Part shown: positions 41,775-54,350 of the stretch, one piece after another
Layout of the letters: each line of letters opens with the position of its first letter
How positions within the stretch are numbered: the stretch's first letter is position 1
Assembly (NCBI GenBank): GCA_928212115.1
Contig: CAKMRJ010003334.1
Coordinates: 40,931,594-40,995,593, forward strand
Direction: 5' to 3'
DNA from: Lactuca virosa
Lineage: Eukaryota > Streptophyta > Magnoliopsida > Asterales > Asteraceae
DNA: 64,000 nucleotides
Notes under the pieces: generated by a model
The model's database searches: none
Seen by the model: the letters and a program-made list of their open reading frames with translations, nothing else
Told to the model about the DNA's origin: nothing
Position numbers and translations under genes: made by a program

Positions 41775-43216
41775 TAACACATATAGAACCAAATATTGTA
41801 TTTCCTCAAATACACTTCTAGCAAATATTCTAGACAATAAGCATATAGCTCACATATAAAATTTTCAACAGATATTTAATACTTCAATTAATACCTGTAT
41901 TAAAATCATCTTCATGAAAGGGACTATGCACTCACCTAACTTAGGTGAATGACTGTTGATTCGGGCAGAGCTTCGCTTAACACATTAACTTTTCCTTTGA
42001 CGTGACCTAAGTATGATTAATACTGAGCCTTACTCTAATACTCCTGGTGACTAATGATAGTGTAGATTCCTCACTAATCCTAATGTATACATCAAGCTCT
42101 CTCAAATAAGGAACAACCAGGTATGATCGTATCGGAGGTATGGTCTGTTTGGTATACAAAGTATATTGTTTGGAAATCCCACTTTAAACACCTCACTAAA
42201 TCTAGCCTAGACATCACTCCCGTAAGTAGATCAATTAGTATAGCGGCTTGGAATCACTGATAAATCTTATTTATAAATTCATAACAATGACTATGAATAT
42301 AAATATAAGTTACACTGAAAGCGATACAAGTGTAGCTTAACTTACAGAGATTTTTCTGAAAAAAGTCCGGAAATTGCAGTGGCAGAATTCCGACCCGATA
42401 GCTTTTAATTTCCGGGCTCTCAGATACTCTAGAGTATAGCTAAAAATCCTAAAATACTATGAGAAATTTGAGCTAACATCTCACAGTTATGCAGAGAGAG
42501 TTTGGTTAAAGTGTGAGGATGAATGAGGGTTGATTTCTCTATTTATAAGCCGAGTCTCGACCATGCGCGTCGCGCCCTCCACCCACGTCGATCCTCCTGC
42601 TTTGCGACATGTGTAATCTTTCTGCTGGTCCATGCACGCTTGTTAGTGCGCGCCGCGCACCACACGTGCTTAGACGCGCTTAAATGTTAAAAAGTTTGAA
42701 AATTTGTATATTCTTCATACGATCTCCGTTTTTGACGTTCTTTATATGCACACGTAGCTATCGACGGGATCTACAACTTTTGTTTAGAATCATTCGGCTA
42801 ATTTTCACTTTATTTTTAAAGTTATATTTTTTACGTGACTTGGACTGCTAAACTCCGTATAAAATTCATAACTCTCTCATACGATATTCATTCTCGACTG
42901 TCTTTATATCGACGGATATGTATTGACAAGATCTTCAACTCTTGCTTAGATTGTTTTTCCTAACAATCGATTGATTTCAATTTCGGTTTTTGTGTCAGCA
43001 TACTGTTGTGCTGAAACTTCGAAAAATTATAACCTCCTTCTACGAAGTCATATTTTGACGTTCTCTATATCCACGGGTACGCTTTTACGATTACTACGAC
43101 TTTCCTTTAGATTATTTATCCTAAGTAATCTTCTATCAAAAACATATATTTATCGTCGTGACGAGTAATTTTCCTATTATACTTTAATCATCTAAGTCTG
43201 TCTTACGGTCATTAGA
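40665..43216 (-). mobile_element. Solo gypsy LTR (2552 bp)
   Basis: Minus-strand LTR beginning TGTAACATCC on the + strand and ending CATTAGA, flanked by TTTAG at 40660-40664 and 43217-43221. The terminal GA where CA is expected looks like one mutation. It has a TATA-like element on the minus strand (about 42538-42549), GC-rich GCGCGTCGCGCC words upstream of it and repeated modules with TCATACGAxxTCCGTTTTTGACGTTCTTTAT (42700-43130) related in reverse to those of gypsy-D. No internal domain lies next to it, so it probably arose by LTR-LTR recombination. Confidence 0.72.
41711..41772. repeat. TA microsatellite in solo LTR
   Basis: About 31 TA units. Confidence 0.95.
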
Positions 43217-43221
43217 TTTAG

Positions 43222-43557
43222 TGACTTCATATGTGCTTCGTATGTTTCTACATGGTCGCCCAAGTTGGTGGACACGTCGTAATTTTTTTGCTTGTAGTAA
43301 ACGGTATTGGTAGGAAGAATGTATTCCAGTAACTCTACCACAAAATCCAAAAAGCTATTGAATTTTAAAGAGGCTATTGAAGGAACGTTTTCAAACTCAA
43401 GTTTTTTAAAGAGCTTGTTAATTAAGAAGCTATAGCCAAAAGCTTTTTTATTGATCATATGGGTCTCATTATTGTTTAACCGATTATACTTAAACAATAT
43501 ATATAAACATTCAAAAAAAACATATTTGAAAAATCTTTCCCATAATGAAAAATACAT
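43222..43557 (-). pseudogene. Gypsy gag remnant, upstream part (nest base)
   Basis: An open minus-strand stretch of about 110 codons running toward the solo LTR. It ends LGDHVETYEAHMKSL and continues across the solo LTR duplication and 40644-40664 into the FKRTLDRFAHCWLK block left of Copia-A. The N-terminal part (FLDFVVELLEYIL) is not recognised. Interpreted as the host element of the whole nest; family uncertain. Confidence 0.45.
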
Positions 43558-44055
43558 TGAACTTTTAAATTTTAAGTTTTTTTTTTCATGAATAAACTAT
43601 ATTATTCTAAATTTTAGTAATAGTCTTGCAAATTTTGCTAGATAAATTGAAGACATATCTATTGGGTCCACAATTTAATCATAATAACCTACCATTTATT
43701 AGTTAATAATTATTTTTTATTATTAAGTTATTTATTGCATTAAATTTATATAATTGTGAACTTATATGTTAACAAATATTTAATTGGTATGCAAATATAA
43801 AATTTAACAATTTATTTAAATTAAGTCTTTATCATTAAAAACTATTATATATTTTTATAATTTCATTAATTTAATTATAAATAACTATTTTCATATAGAT
43901 ATTTTTTTGAGTAATTATATATTATAAAAATTAAAATATTCTATCAAAATTTAAAAGTATTAATTAGTTGTTAATTTATCAGTAACATCATATGTAAAAA
44001 AAGTATTGATATTAATCTAGTATAAAAATATTATATATTATAAAAATTAATATAT
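43502..44055. repeat. AT-rich tandem unit, copy 1
   Basis: About 554 bases from AAACATTCAAAAAAAACATA to AAAATTAATATA. Nearly identical copies at 45278-45823 and 45824-46920. No coding content. Confidence 0.88.
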
Positions 44056-45269
44056 GACAAAATTTCACAATTGGTCCCTGTGGTTTACAGAATATCACAC
44101 TTTGAGGACTTCCTAGCAAAAAGTCACGCGAATGGTCCTTAAGGTTTCAGTTCATTGCGCGATTGGTCCTTGACCCTAACCCCGTCACTTTTGTACCGTT
44201 AGTGCAGGGGCAATTTTGTCTTTTCATCTGGCAGTCCCCATAACCAAATGGAACTTTGTTTGCAAAGACTTCAACAAAAGACTGATTTTTATATAAAATC
44301 ACAAATGCAGGGACTCGTTTTTTCAACACCACCAAATGTACAAAAAGAAGGGTACGATGTCTTGTTCATCTGATTATTAGATTGGGAACGGGATGAACAA
44401 GAACTGTCAATGGGAGCTCCTCCGGCGGTGTTCGATCGAGAAAAGAAGGGAGAAGATCGGAGGCAGCAGCTGGTTGTGATGGCAGTCAAGTGGTGGTTTG
44501 ATGGTTCAACAATCGCGATAAGAGGGAGGTCGGCATCGCACGGCTGCTCCATTCTTCTTCTGGTCCGATCGTCTTGAAACACAAGAGGGGAAGGACAGGG
44601 AACGGGATTCTTGTCTTCGTCTTTTCGAGTAAGGAATGAACGAAAGAAGGAATCGGGGGGGGGGGGGGGGGGGGAGGGTTCTTCATCTCATATCTGGTCG
44701 AAGAAGGCAAACACGGAGGCAATCAATTGACGTCGACCACCACGGCAGCAAGAGCTGCTCCAGCGGTCTCTTGTCTGTTCGTTTCTGGCAACCACGAAAG
44801 GATAACAAAAAAAGAGGTAGTGGTCTTCGTCTGAGCGAGAATGAAACGAATGAAGGAAAAAATTAGGAGGCTTTCGGTGGTGGATTACAAATCACAAGAA
44901 GGGGTGGTCGATTTCCGACAGTCTTCAACTTCGATTTAGACATCGATAAGGCCAATTCGGTGGTAGAGAGTAGACACGATTCACACCGGGGTGTTTGGAT
45001 TGTTGTTCTAATCTACAAGAATAATGGAAGAAGGAGAGAGGCTGCCATTTTGAGAGTTGTGAAAAAGTGATCAAATGAAAACATAGCAAGATCTGGTTTT
45101 CCTGGACAAAATTACCCCTGCACTAACGGTACAAAAGTGACGGAGTTAGGGTCAAGGACCAATCGTGCAATGAACTGAAACCTTAAGGACCATTCGCGTG
45201 ACTTTTTGCTAGGAAGTCCTCAAAGTGCGATATTCTGTAAACCACAGGAACCAATTGTGAAATTTTGTC
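44056..45269. mobile_element. MULE-like element with long inverted ends
   Basis: 1214 bp bounded by inverted repeats of about 170 bases starting GACAAAATTTCACAATTGG and ending in its complement. The flanks TTAATATAT (44047-44055) and TTAATATAA (45270-45278) look like a 9-base duplication with one change. Long TIRs plus 9-base duplications fit the Mutator superfamily. The interior contains a poly-G tract (about 44657-44675) and frames without recognised products; no transposase. Confidence 0.75.
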
Positions 45270-45277
45270 TTAATATA

Positions 45278-45823
45278 AACATTCAAAAAAACATATTTGA
45301 AAAAACTTTCCCATAATGAAAAATACATTGAACTTTTAAATTTTAAGTTTTTTTTTTAATGAAAAACTATATTATTCTAAATTTTAGTACTAGCCTTGCA
45401 AATTTTGCTAGATAAATTGAAGACATATCTATTGGGTCCACAATTTAATCATAATAACCTACCATTTATTAGTTAATAATTATTTTTTATTATTAAGTTA
45501 TTTATTGCATTAAATTTATATAACTGTGAACTTATATGTTAACAAATATTTAATTGGTATGCAACTATAAAATTTAACAATTTATTTAAATTAAGTCTTT
45601 ATCATTAAAAACTATTATATATTTTTATAATTTCATTAATTTAATTATAAATAACTATTTCATATAGATATTTTTTTGAGTAATTATATATTATAAAAAT
45701 TAAAATATTCTATTAAAATTTAAAAGTATTAATTAGTTGTTAATTTATCAGTAACATCATATGTAAAAAAAAGTATTGATATTAATCTAGTATAAGAATA
45801 TTATATATTATAAAAATTAATAT
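45278..45823. repeat. AT-rich tandem unit, copy 2
   Basis: Intact second copy, directly followed by copy 3. Confidence 0.9.
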
Positions 45824-46920
45824 AAACATTCAAAAAAACATATTTGAAAAAACTTTCCCATAATGAAAAATACATTGAACTTTTAAATTTTAAGTTTTTT
45901 TTTCATAAATAAACTATATTATTCTAAATTTTAGTACTAGTCTTGCAAATTTTGCTAGATAAATTGAAGACATATCTATTGGGTCCACAATTTAATCATA
46001 ATAACCTACCATTTATTAGTTAATAATTATTTTTTATTATTAAGTTATTTATTGCATTAAATTTATATAAATGTGAACTTAAAGGTATGTTCCGTTGAGA
46101 TTAAAAATAAAATAAGATCTTGAGATTCAACCTCAGCCACGTATTTCACATCTGCCGCTCTAACCCTCCGGCGTACCGGCACGGCAAGCTTGGTATAATC
46201 ATAAATGAATATACAGTGTCGTCCGTTCCTTTCTCCTCCGCCACCATCCCCACCACCATAACTGCCACCGCCACCACCACTACAACCACCTCTGACACCT
46301 GTCGACCCCACCACAGTCACCTCTGTTACTTATACCACCGCCACCTCTGTCACCACCACCTCTTCTGTCACCAACTGTCATAATCATTTATGATTACTCA
46401 ATCTGTAAACAGACATATATGTATAGTCATTTATGATTAGACATATACGTATAAATATGTATAATCATATATGATTTTACCTCTCTGCCATATAATCATA
46501 TATGATTAGGCATACACTGTTGCTGCCGGTACGCTGGAGCATTAGAACGGCAAATGCGAAATATGTGACTGAGGTTGAATATCAAGATCTTTACTTTTTT
46601 TTTAATCTCAAGTGAACCCTCCCCTGTGAACTTATATGTTAACAAATATTTAATTGGTATGCAACTATAAAATTTAACAATTTATTTAAATTAAGTCTTT
46701 ATCATTAAAAACTATTATATATTTTTATAATTTCATTAATTTAATTATAAATAACTATTTTCATATAGATATTTTGTTGAGTAATAATATTATAAAAATT
46801 AAAATATTCTATTAAAATTTAAAAGTTTAATTAGTTGTTAATTTATCAGTAACATCATATGTAAAAAAGTATTGATATTAATCTAGTATAAAAATATTAT
46901 ATATTATAAAAATTAATATA
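45824..46920. repeat. AT-rich tandem unit, copy 3 (interrupted)
   Basis: Two parts, 45824-46081 and 46635-46920, split by a small MULE-like element. The net length of about 544 matches the other copies. Confidence 0.88.
46082..46624. mobile_element. Small MULE-like element (543 bp)
   Basis: Inverted ends of about 100 bases: TTGAGATTAAAAATAAAATA at left and its diverged complement at right, with CAACCTCAGCCACGTATTTC-like sequence inside each arm. TGTGAACTTA occurs at 46072-46081 and 46625-46634, a 9-10 base duplication. The interior holds a CCA-rich microsatellite (about 46235-46375) and four AATCATATATGATT-like palindromes (46380-46510). Non-coding. Confidence 0.72.
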
Positions 46921-47681
46921 ACAAAAGTTACAAACGGTCTTTAACAAAAAAAGATATCATATTATATTGTCATCGGAAATTTTATCCCATAACTTGGGTA
47001 CCCAACAAAGCACCGTTTAAAGTTTAGAGTTCAAGACAAATTATGCCAGGAAAGTGATTGTTCATCAACGAGGGCCCAATAATTCATAAATAGGTTTATT
47101 TTGTACTTATCCAAAATATTTTAAAATAAATATAAAATATTTAAAGTGTTTTAAAAATATTAATAAATTTAAAAAAAAATCGTCAAAAGGTAATAAATTT
47201 TAATTTTTGATTTTAAAATATCATTGTGACCTGTAATAGTCATTTCTCTCGGTCATAATTATATTTTAAAATCAAAAATAATAGTTTGTTACATTTTCAT
47301 GTCTTTTTAATTCAATGGTATTTTAAAAATATTTATTTGGTTCGTTATTTTTTTCATAACTTTTTTAGTTTATAATTTGATAATCACATTTTTTTTCATT
47401 TTAAGATTTGTTTATTATCTAAATACATTAAATTTATTAATTTTGTAATATTAATAAATGCACATCTATATATCTCTATACAAAATATTATGCTACAATA
47501 TTTACAGTTTAATATACACTATTATCATTAAATAATGAATGTTGTAACATCAAATTTTTATTTGAAAATATATCGATATTAATCTAAATGTAAAATATAA
47601 AACTTATTAATTTGGATATGTTTGGTTATTTTTTAAATAATAAAACAGTGTCTAAAACTATAAATATTAATCAAGTCTCTT

Positions 47682-47757
<76 letters not shown>

Positions 47758-48037
47758 TGGTTGTGTTGATGATATTCCTTTAAGTACAATACACTAGATA
47801 AAAATTCAAAACACCTAAGGTGACTTGAGTATCATTTCACTTAGATCCATCTTGTTCTCAGATCTAATAGTCATCTTACTTATTTTTATGGAATTCCATA
47901 AGAATCTGCATTTAACTTGTTAGATCAAAAGAATAAATCTAAATAAATTTGAGGTTCAACTAGATCAAACAAAAATGGCTAATTGATATATATATATATT
48001 TTTATTTTGTACATGTTTTTAGTGTTTTAAAAAGGAT
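46921..48037. other. AT-rich region with foldback and TA repeat
   Basis: No gene. An imperfect inverted repeat is centred near 47238 (arms with TTTTTGATTTTAAAATATCATTGTGACC), a probable MITE relic similar to one centred near 48615. (TA)n at 47686-47755. Confidence 0.55.
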
Positions 48038-48240
48038 AAATTGCAGTAAAATCATTGAGTTAACCAAAAATTTTAATTTTGATATCATACTTTTTTTCTC
48101 TCCATTAAGTCATTATATTTATAACCAGTCATTTGGTTGATATTGCTACAAAATTGTAAATATAAGGACTTAATTAAGAGAAAAAAAATACGGTGTCAAA
48201 ATTAAAATTTTCGGTTAACTTAGCGACTTTATTACAATTT
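48038..48240. mobile_element. Foldback MITE (203 bp)
   Basis: The arms are imperfect inverted copies about 85 bases long, sharing GTTAACCxAAAATTTTAATTTTGA and TTTTTTTCTC blocks and meeting around a short centre with TGGTTGATATTGC. No coding sequence; superfamily not assigned. Confidence 0.65.
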
Positions 48241-48702
48241 GCTTAAAACATTTAAAATTAATATTTTTTGTACTCTATAGTTAGATATATCAATATATAT
48301 TTTTTTCATGCAAAACAAAACTTTGTTACAACATTCATGGTTTAATAATTATAGTTTTTATTAAATTGTTGGTGTTGTAACATAATATTTTATACGAAAA
48401 AAGATTGATTCTGATTCGTAACTATTAAAATTAGAAAATTAATAAACTTCATGTGTTAACTGCTAAAAAAATTATGATTATCAATTTGTGAACTAAAAAA
48501 GTTATGAAAAAGTAATGAACTATGTAAAATGTTTTAAAAATATAATTAAACTAAAAAAGTCATTAAAATGTAATAAACTATCTCTTTTGTTTTTAAAATA
48601 CCGTTGTGATCGAGGGAAAAGGCTTTTGTAGGTCACAATGATAATTTAAAAACAAAAGTTCATGTTTGTTACCTTCTAACGACGTTTTTTTAGTGTAAAG
48701 GT
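48241..48702. other. AT-rich region with second foldback relic
   Basis: Inverted repeat centred near 48615 (TTTTGTTTTTAAAATACCGTTGTGATC against its complement), related to the one at about 47238. Nothing coding. Confidence 0.5.
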
Positions 48703-49143
48703 TGTAACGTTCTGAATTTCAAGGCAAATTTTTTATTTTATTTATTAAAATATAAGTCTTACAATCCATACAAAAGCTACTGGTATACATTTATTTAAAA
48801 AGAATTTTAGCGGAAGTCTTAAAATTAATGTCTTTGATACGAGTACAGTCATGCATGAGCTTTTCCTCGATTCGAAGAACAACCTGAAAATCAGTTTTTC
48901 AACAATCGTAAGTCAAGGCTTAGTGAATTCCCTCAAGATACCACACACCACAACATATATACAATGCATATACATATTGGCCTTCAACTTATAGCTGGTC
49001 CGCACATTGCCCTTCAACATATAACTGGTCCGCCCTATTTACCCTTTAGCATGTAGCTAGTCCACTTTTTTTGGCCTTTAGCAATAAGCTAGTCCGCTCG
49101 AGTCTATTGGTCTTCGCCACAAGGCTAGTCCACCCTTAACTCA
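48703..49143 (-). repeat. Truncated gypsy LTR fragment
   Basis: Starts TGTAACG on the + strand like the end of a reversed chromovirus LTR. On the minus strand it shows GGGAATTCACTAAGCC, then TTTTCAG|GTTG, the same branch and acceptor layout as the Tekay leader introns, and four diverged TAGCTGGTCCGCxxxTTGGCCTT-type tandem units (48970-49140). Cut by the TA repeat at 49144. Confidence 0.65.
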
Positions 49144-50671
<1,528 letters not shown>

Positions 50672-50761
50672 CTATTAAGAGAGGAAAGACAATTAGTTTG
50701 ATCAAACATCCTTTTATTATAATTACCTAATAAAAAAAATTTAATCAAAAGGCTAGGATCC

Positions 50762-50800
50762 ATTTTTGGCTTCACAATGTAAAGTGGATTAGCCAAAAAT
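50762..50800 (-). ncRNA. Leader hairpin of Copia-C
   Basis: Perfect ten-base arms at 50762-50771 and 50791-50800, about 90-130 bases upstream of gag, the position held by the conserved-loop hairpins of A and B. The loop sequence differs (TCACAATGTAAAGTGGATT). Confidence 0.5.
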
Positions 50801-50931
50801 TACAAAATGAAGTTATTTAGGTGGACAAACTAGTGAACTATTGTTGATATCAATCCATATGTGATTCCTAGAAAACAAAATTTATTGACTTATGTCGATA
50901 GCATGTTAATCTCTTATAATGCTCATTTAGC

Positions 50932-50963
50932 ATTCATGACTAGATTAGTCGAGGATCATGAAT
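50932..50963 (-). ncRNA. Second leader hairpin of Copia-C
   Basis: Perfect eight-base arms ATTCATGA and TCATGAAT. The loop CTAGATTAGTCGAGGA aligns with CTGGGATGCCGAGGA of Copia-B while the arms are entirely different. Confidence 0.55.
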
Positions 50964-52027
50964 CCAAATTTTGAATCGACCATGCGCAGTTACAATGAGA
51001 TTCCGCTCAAGTAACGCTTGATAATCGCGGTCACCATATACCTTTCTTTGACTATGTTCTTCTTTTGACAAGCCGGTAAACCGCACACGCTTACGTCAAC
51101 AACAACATACCACAAGGTGTAATTTCCATGGGAAGCATAAGATTCATATTATACATAAAACAAAATTTGTTTTTATTACTTATAGAGTTAATGCTTTTCA
51201 CTTTGCACAATAGTCCTATCAAACCCTTTTAGTAACTCCACTTCAAACGCAAGAAGGCGGTGAGGGTGGCAAGCAGTAAATGCCTCTTAAAAGCCGACCT
51301 CATTAGGAATTAAGGAGACCTACCTTAAACCTCCTATATATCAATAAAGTGGATGAGCCTAGTTGTGGTAAGACTAACAATGCACATTAGGATGAAACAT
51401 ACGAGTACATAATGTTTATTTTAGTGTTATACATATAAATACTATTTTACAATATATAACATAATTGAGGTTTATGTGTCTTTTAATTATTTTGACTTAA
51501 AGTCAACAATTAAATTATAAGAGTTCTAAACTTTTGTCCTTTAAGTAATCTTATAATTAAATCAGATGTAGATTTATCTTTTAGTATAAAGGCTAGTTTG
51601 TATGTGATTTAGATTGAAAAAAGCGAGCAACCAAAAATAAAAATGAATTTAGAAGAATTTGGAACTCCAGGTTCCACAATGTGAGGAAAAATCTGCCACG
51701 TCATGGCACACATAAAACACATGATTTAATTAAATTATTATTTTAGGTTCTCAGCTGCAAACCATGACGTGGTCAAGAAGCGACCACGACATGGCGAAGA
51801 AGACAGTCGCGATCCATGTAGATACCACGACGTGGTGGAGGACTAGCCACATCATGACGGAGAAACATAACGGCTAAATTTGTTGATTTTCAAGCATAAA
51901 CAGATTCAATTTCTATCAAGGAAAATTTCTAGACTTTTAAAACGATTTAAAACAGAAATTCTACACATACAAACCCTAACATACTCAAAATACAAAGTCT
52001 AAGTGCAATAGACTTGAGTTAACCACA

Positions 52028-52038
52028 CTTTGATACCA
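52028..52038 (-). promoter_or_regulatory. Primer binding site of Copia-C
   Basis: CTTTGATACCA, one base different from the sites of A and B, two bases from the LTR start TGATGGG at 52040. Confidence 0.85.
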
Positions 52039-52039
52039 C

Positions 52040-52398
52040 TGATGGGTTTCAAGCCTCCTTAGATCAAACAAATGTCAGTGGAAATGATAAACAAATCTGA
52101 TCTAAACTCGAAACAATGGGTCTAAGCTCACTAATCTATGAAACTTAGTAAAACTCTATAGATAAATAACATACCTTTGATTTATTATTTGGTTTCTTCT
52201 TTTGCCGATCCATTCGATTGGACTAGAGAACCAAAAGGAGAGTTCCTCTTTTGTGATCGCACCCAAGATGAAAACAAGAAATAGATCCAAATTATCCTCA
52301 AACTTCCCGCTTCAAACACAATCAAAATCTAGATTTTGTTCTTCGTTCACGAAATGGGGGATTAGATGGCCACGACGTGGGAATGGCGATTCGGGATT
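52040..52398 (-). repeat. 5' LTR of Copia-C, cut by gypsy-D
   Basis: Starts TGATGGGTTTCAAG. A CCACGACGTGG word lies at 52370-52380. Interrupted at 52399 by the gypsy-D LTR; its other part is not found after 59696. Confidence 0.75.
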
Positions 52399-54350
52399 TG
52401 TAACATACACGTTTTGAAATCGTGTTATGTAATTTGAAAAGTTAATAATATTATGAAATATTATGTGAAATTAAGTGTTGAGTTCTAACAGATAGTTTTT
52501 ACTAGAAATGAAGTAAAACTATGTTTAGAATCATTCATAAAATATTGGAAGTCTTATGAGATTCCAATTAAAAGCCAAATAGTGAAATTTAGCGAAAATA
52601 TAAAATTTGAAATAAGTAAAATTTTATTATTTAAAGTTGTAAAGAATCTCGTTAGAAACATTTAGGCGAAAACCTCGTCGAAATCCGAGTTATAACGAAG
52701 AACTTATGACCAATCGAAGATCCGCGACAAAACCGACATGGCACATAATGACGTAAAAACTGAGTTTTTGATAAACTACTTTTTAGTCTTGGTGATCTAA
52801 ATGAAAGTCGTAGTATTTGTTAAACCGAGAATTTTCATAAAAAAAACGCCAAAATCTGACTTCGTATGAGGAAGTTATGATTTTTCTAAGTTTCAGCTTA
52901 GCAGTAGACATCTAAAAACTCGAATTTTAGATCGAGTGATTTTTAGCCGACACAACCTAAACGAGAATCGAAGGTATCGTCAATAGTAGTACAACGGTAA
53001 AAAGTCTGACGAAAACGGACGTCGGATGAAGAAGTTATGAATTTTTAACGGATTTTCCTGTCCCGGTCTGTTAAAAATAATAATATTAAAAATAAAGTCA
53101 AAATTAGCCGACGAAGTCTAAACGAAAGTCGTATAGCATAATTTTCCCTACGCGTGCATATAAAGAACGTCAAAAACGGAGCCCGTATGCGAAAGTTATG
53201 GATTTTAGAAGGTTTGGGTGCAATTTCCTAGAAATTCGCATGGATTGGAGCCGACCACGTCACCCTCGCGAGATCACGCCTCGTGTCCGACACGCGTCGC
53301 AGTCCGGTTCGCCCAGAGCTTCGGTCCAATGCGCGTCCGACGCGCCTCGCCCTGTGTCACACTTCCGAGCCTCGCACCCGGCCCCTCGCATGCGCGCCAC
53401 CTGCTTCGCTCTGCTGCTGCCGCGTGCCCTTCGCTGCAGCTGATGCCTGGCTCCTTCTCGGCCGACCTTCGCACCCTCGCCCTATAAATACAAGGGTTGC
53501 GAGATTACCCGGGTAAAATGGGATTTTTGCCATTTTTCACCCCCAAATCCATATTTTTTACTATTTTGACATCCCCCGAAGCCTCAGTATCATTTTTAAA
53601 GCCTGAGATACGTTCCGAAGTGCCCGGAGAGCCCGAGAAATTTATCTTTTCGGTTTGAAGCTCTACCTTCGCAAGGCCCGATTTTTCAATAAATCTCCCG
53701 GTTTTCAACGAATAAAGTCATATTTAAAGCCGAAATGTTGCACAAATTATTATTTTGACCCCCTGTTATTTCAAGGTGAGTTTAATATATAGGAACAGTT
53801 GTATGTTATGTGTTATATGTGCTATGTGCTTTTCAGTGTTATGATTTCGGGTTATTTTCCCGTGTTATTTTTTATTCGCTATTTTTAATAGCAAAAGAAA
53901 TACCTTTGACCATGTGATCAGTGAAAGGACTTAGATTCATATTGGTACTGGTATGTAGCCTCTGGCCATGTAGAACATGTCTCCGTAAGAGAATGATTTC
54001 TATTCTATGGTATTGACAGAAGGTTAGACAGGGTTATAAGCCTGAAATCTACCAAAATGTTAATCCGAAGTTGTATGTCTTCTGTGCCATTTGGGCCAAA
54101 GCTTTATTGATGTATATCAAGTATGGAAATTGTTATGTCTCATTGATTGTATATCTTTGAATCAAATCAATTATTGATATGGAAAGTTTGTCACATGATT
54201 CACATATGCCTTTGTTGTTCCTTGTTCCTCTTTGCTTCTGCCATATTGAAGTATATATATGGCATAACGTTATATTGTATCTATTATTGAACTCACTAAG
54301 CGTCACCGCTTACCCTCTCAATGTTTAACAAATTTGCAGGAGATAAGTAA
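52399..54350 (+). repeat. 5' LTR of gypsy-D (right boundary approximate)
   Basis: Contains four diverged modules ending in AAGTTATGAATTTTT-like words (about 52690, 52875, 53033, 53200), a GC-rich block with CGCGTCCGACGCGCCTCG, the TATA box CCTATAAATA at 53481 and a predicted intron 53776-54339. The exact LTR end and the primer site were not identified. Confidence 0.8.
53776..54339 (+). other. Predicted leader intron in gypsy-D LTR
   Basis: 564 bases from CAAG|GTGAGT to AATTTGCAG|G, with CACTAAGC at about 54295. Same layout as Tekay-1 and Tekay-2, with unrelated interior sequence. Confidence 0.5.

Larger units (their letters stand above)
50672..52027 (-). other. 5' leader of Copia-C
   Basis: Contains hairpin 50762-50800 (ATTTTTGGCT/AGCCAAAAAT, 19-base loop), hairpin 50932-50963 (ATTCATGA/TCATGAAT, loop CTAGATTAGTCGAGGA), a weak CCGGTAAACC relative of the GGTTAACC motif at about 51073-51082, and five CCACGACGTGG-like words (51695-51860). 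Confidence 0.7.

Noticed and set aside
53198..53516. Overlapping GC-rich open frames in the gypsy-D LTR, repeated at 59112-59474
   Set aside because: Several frames on both strands are open at once because of GC-rich composition; the segment is the LTR promoter region and is duplicated only because LTRs are.
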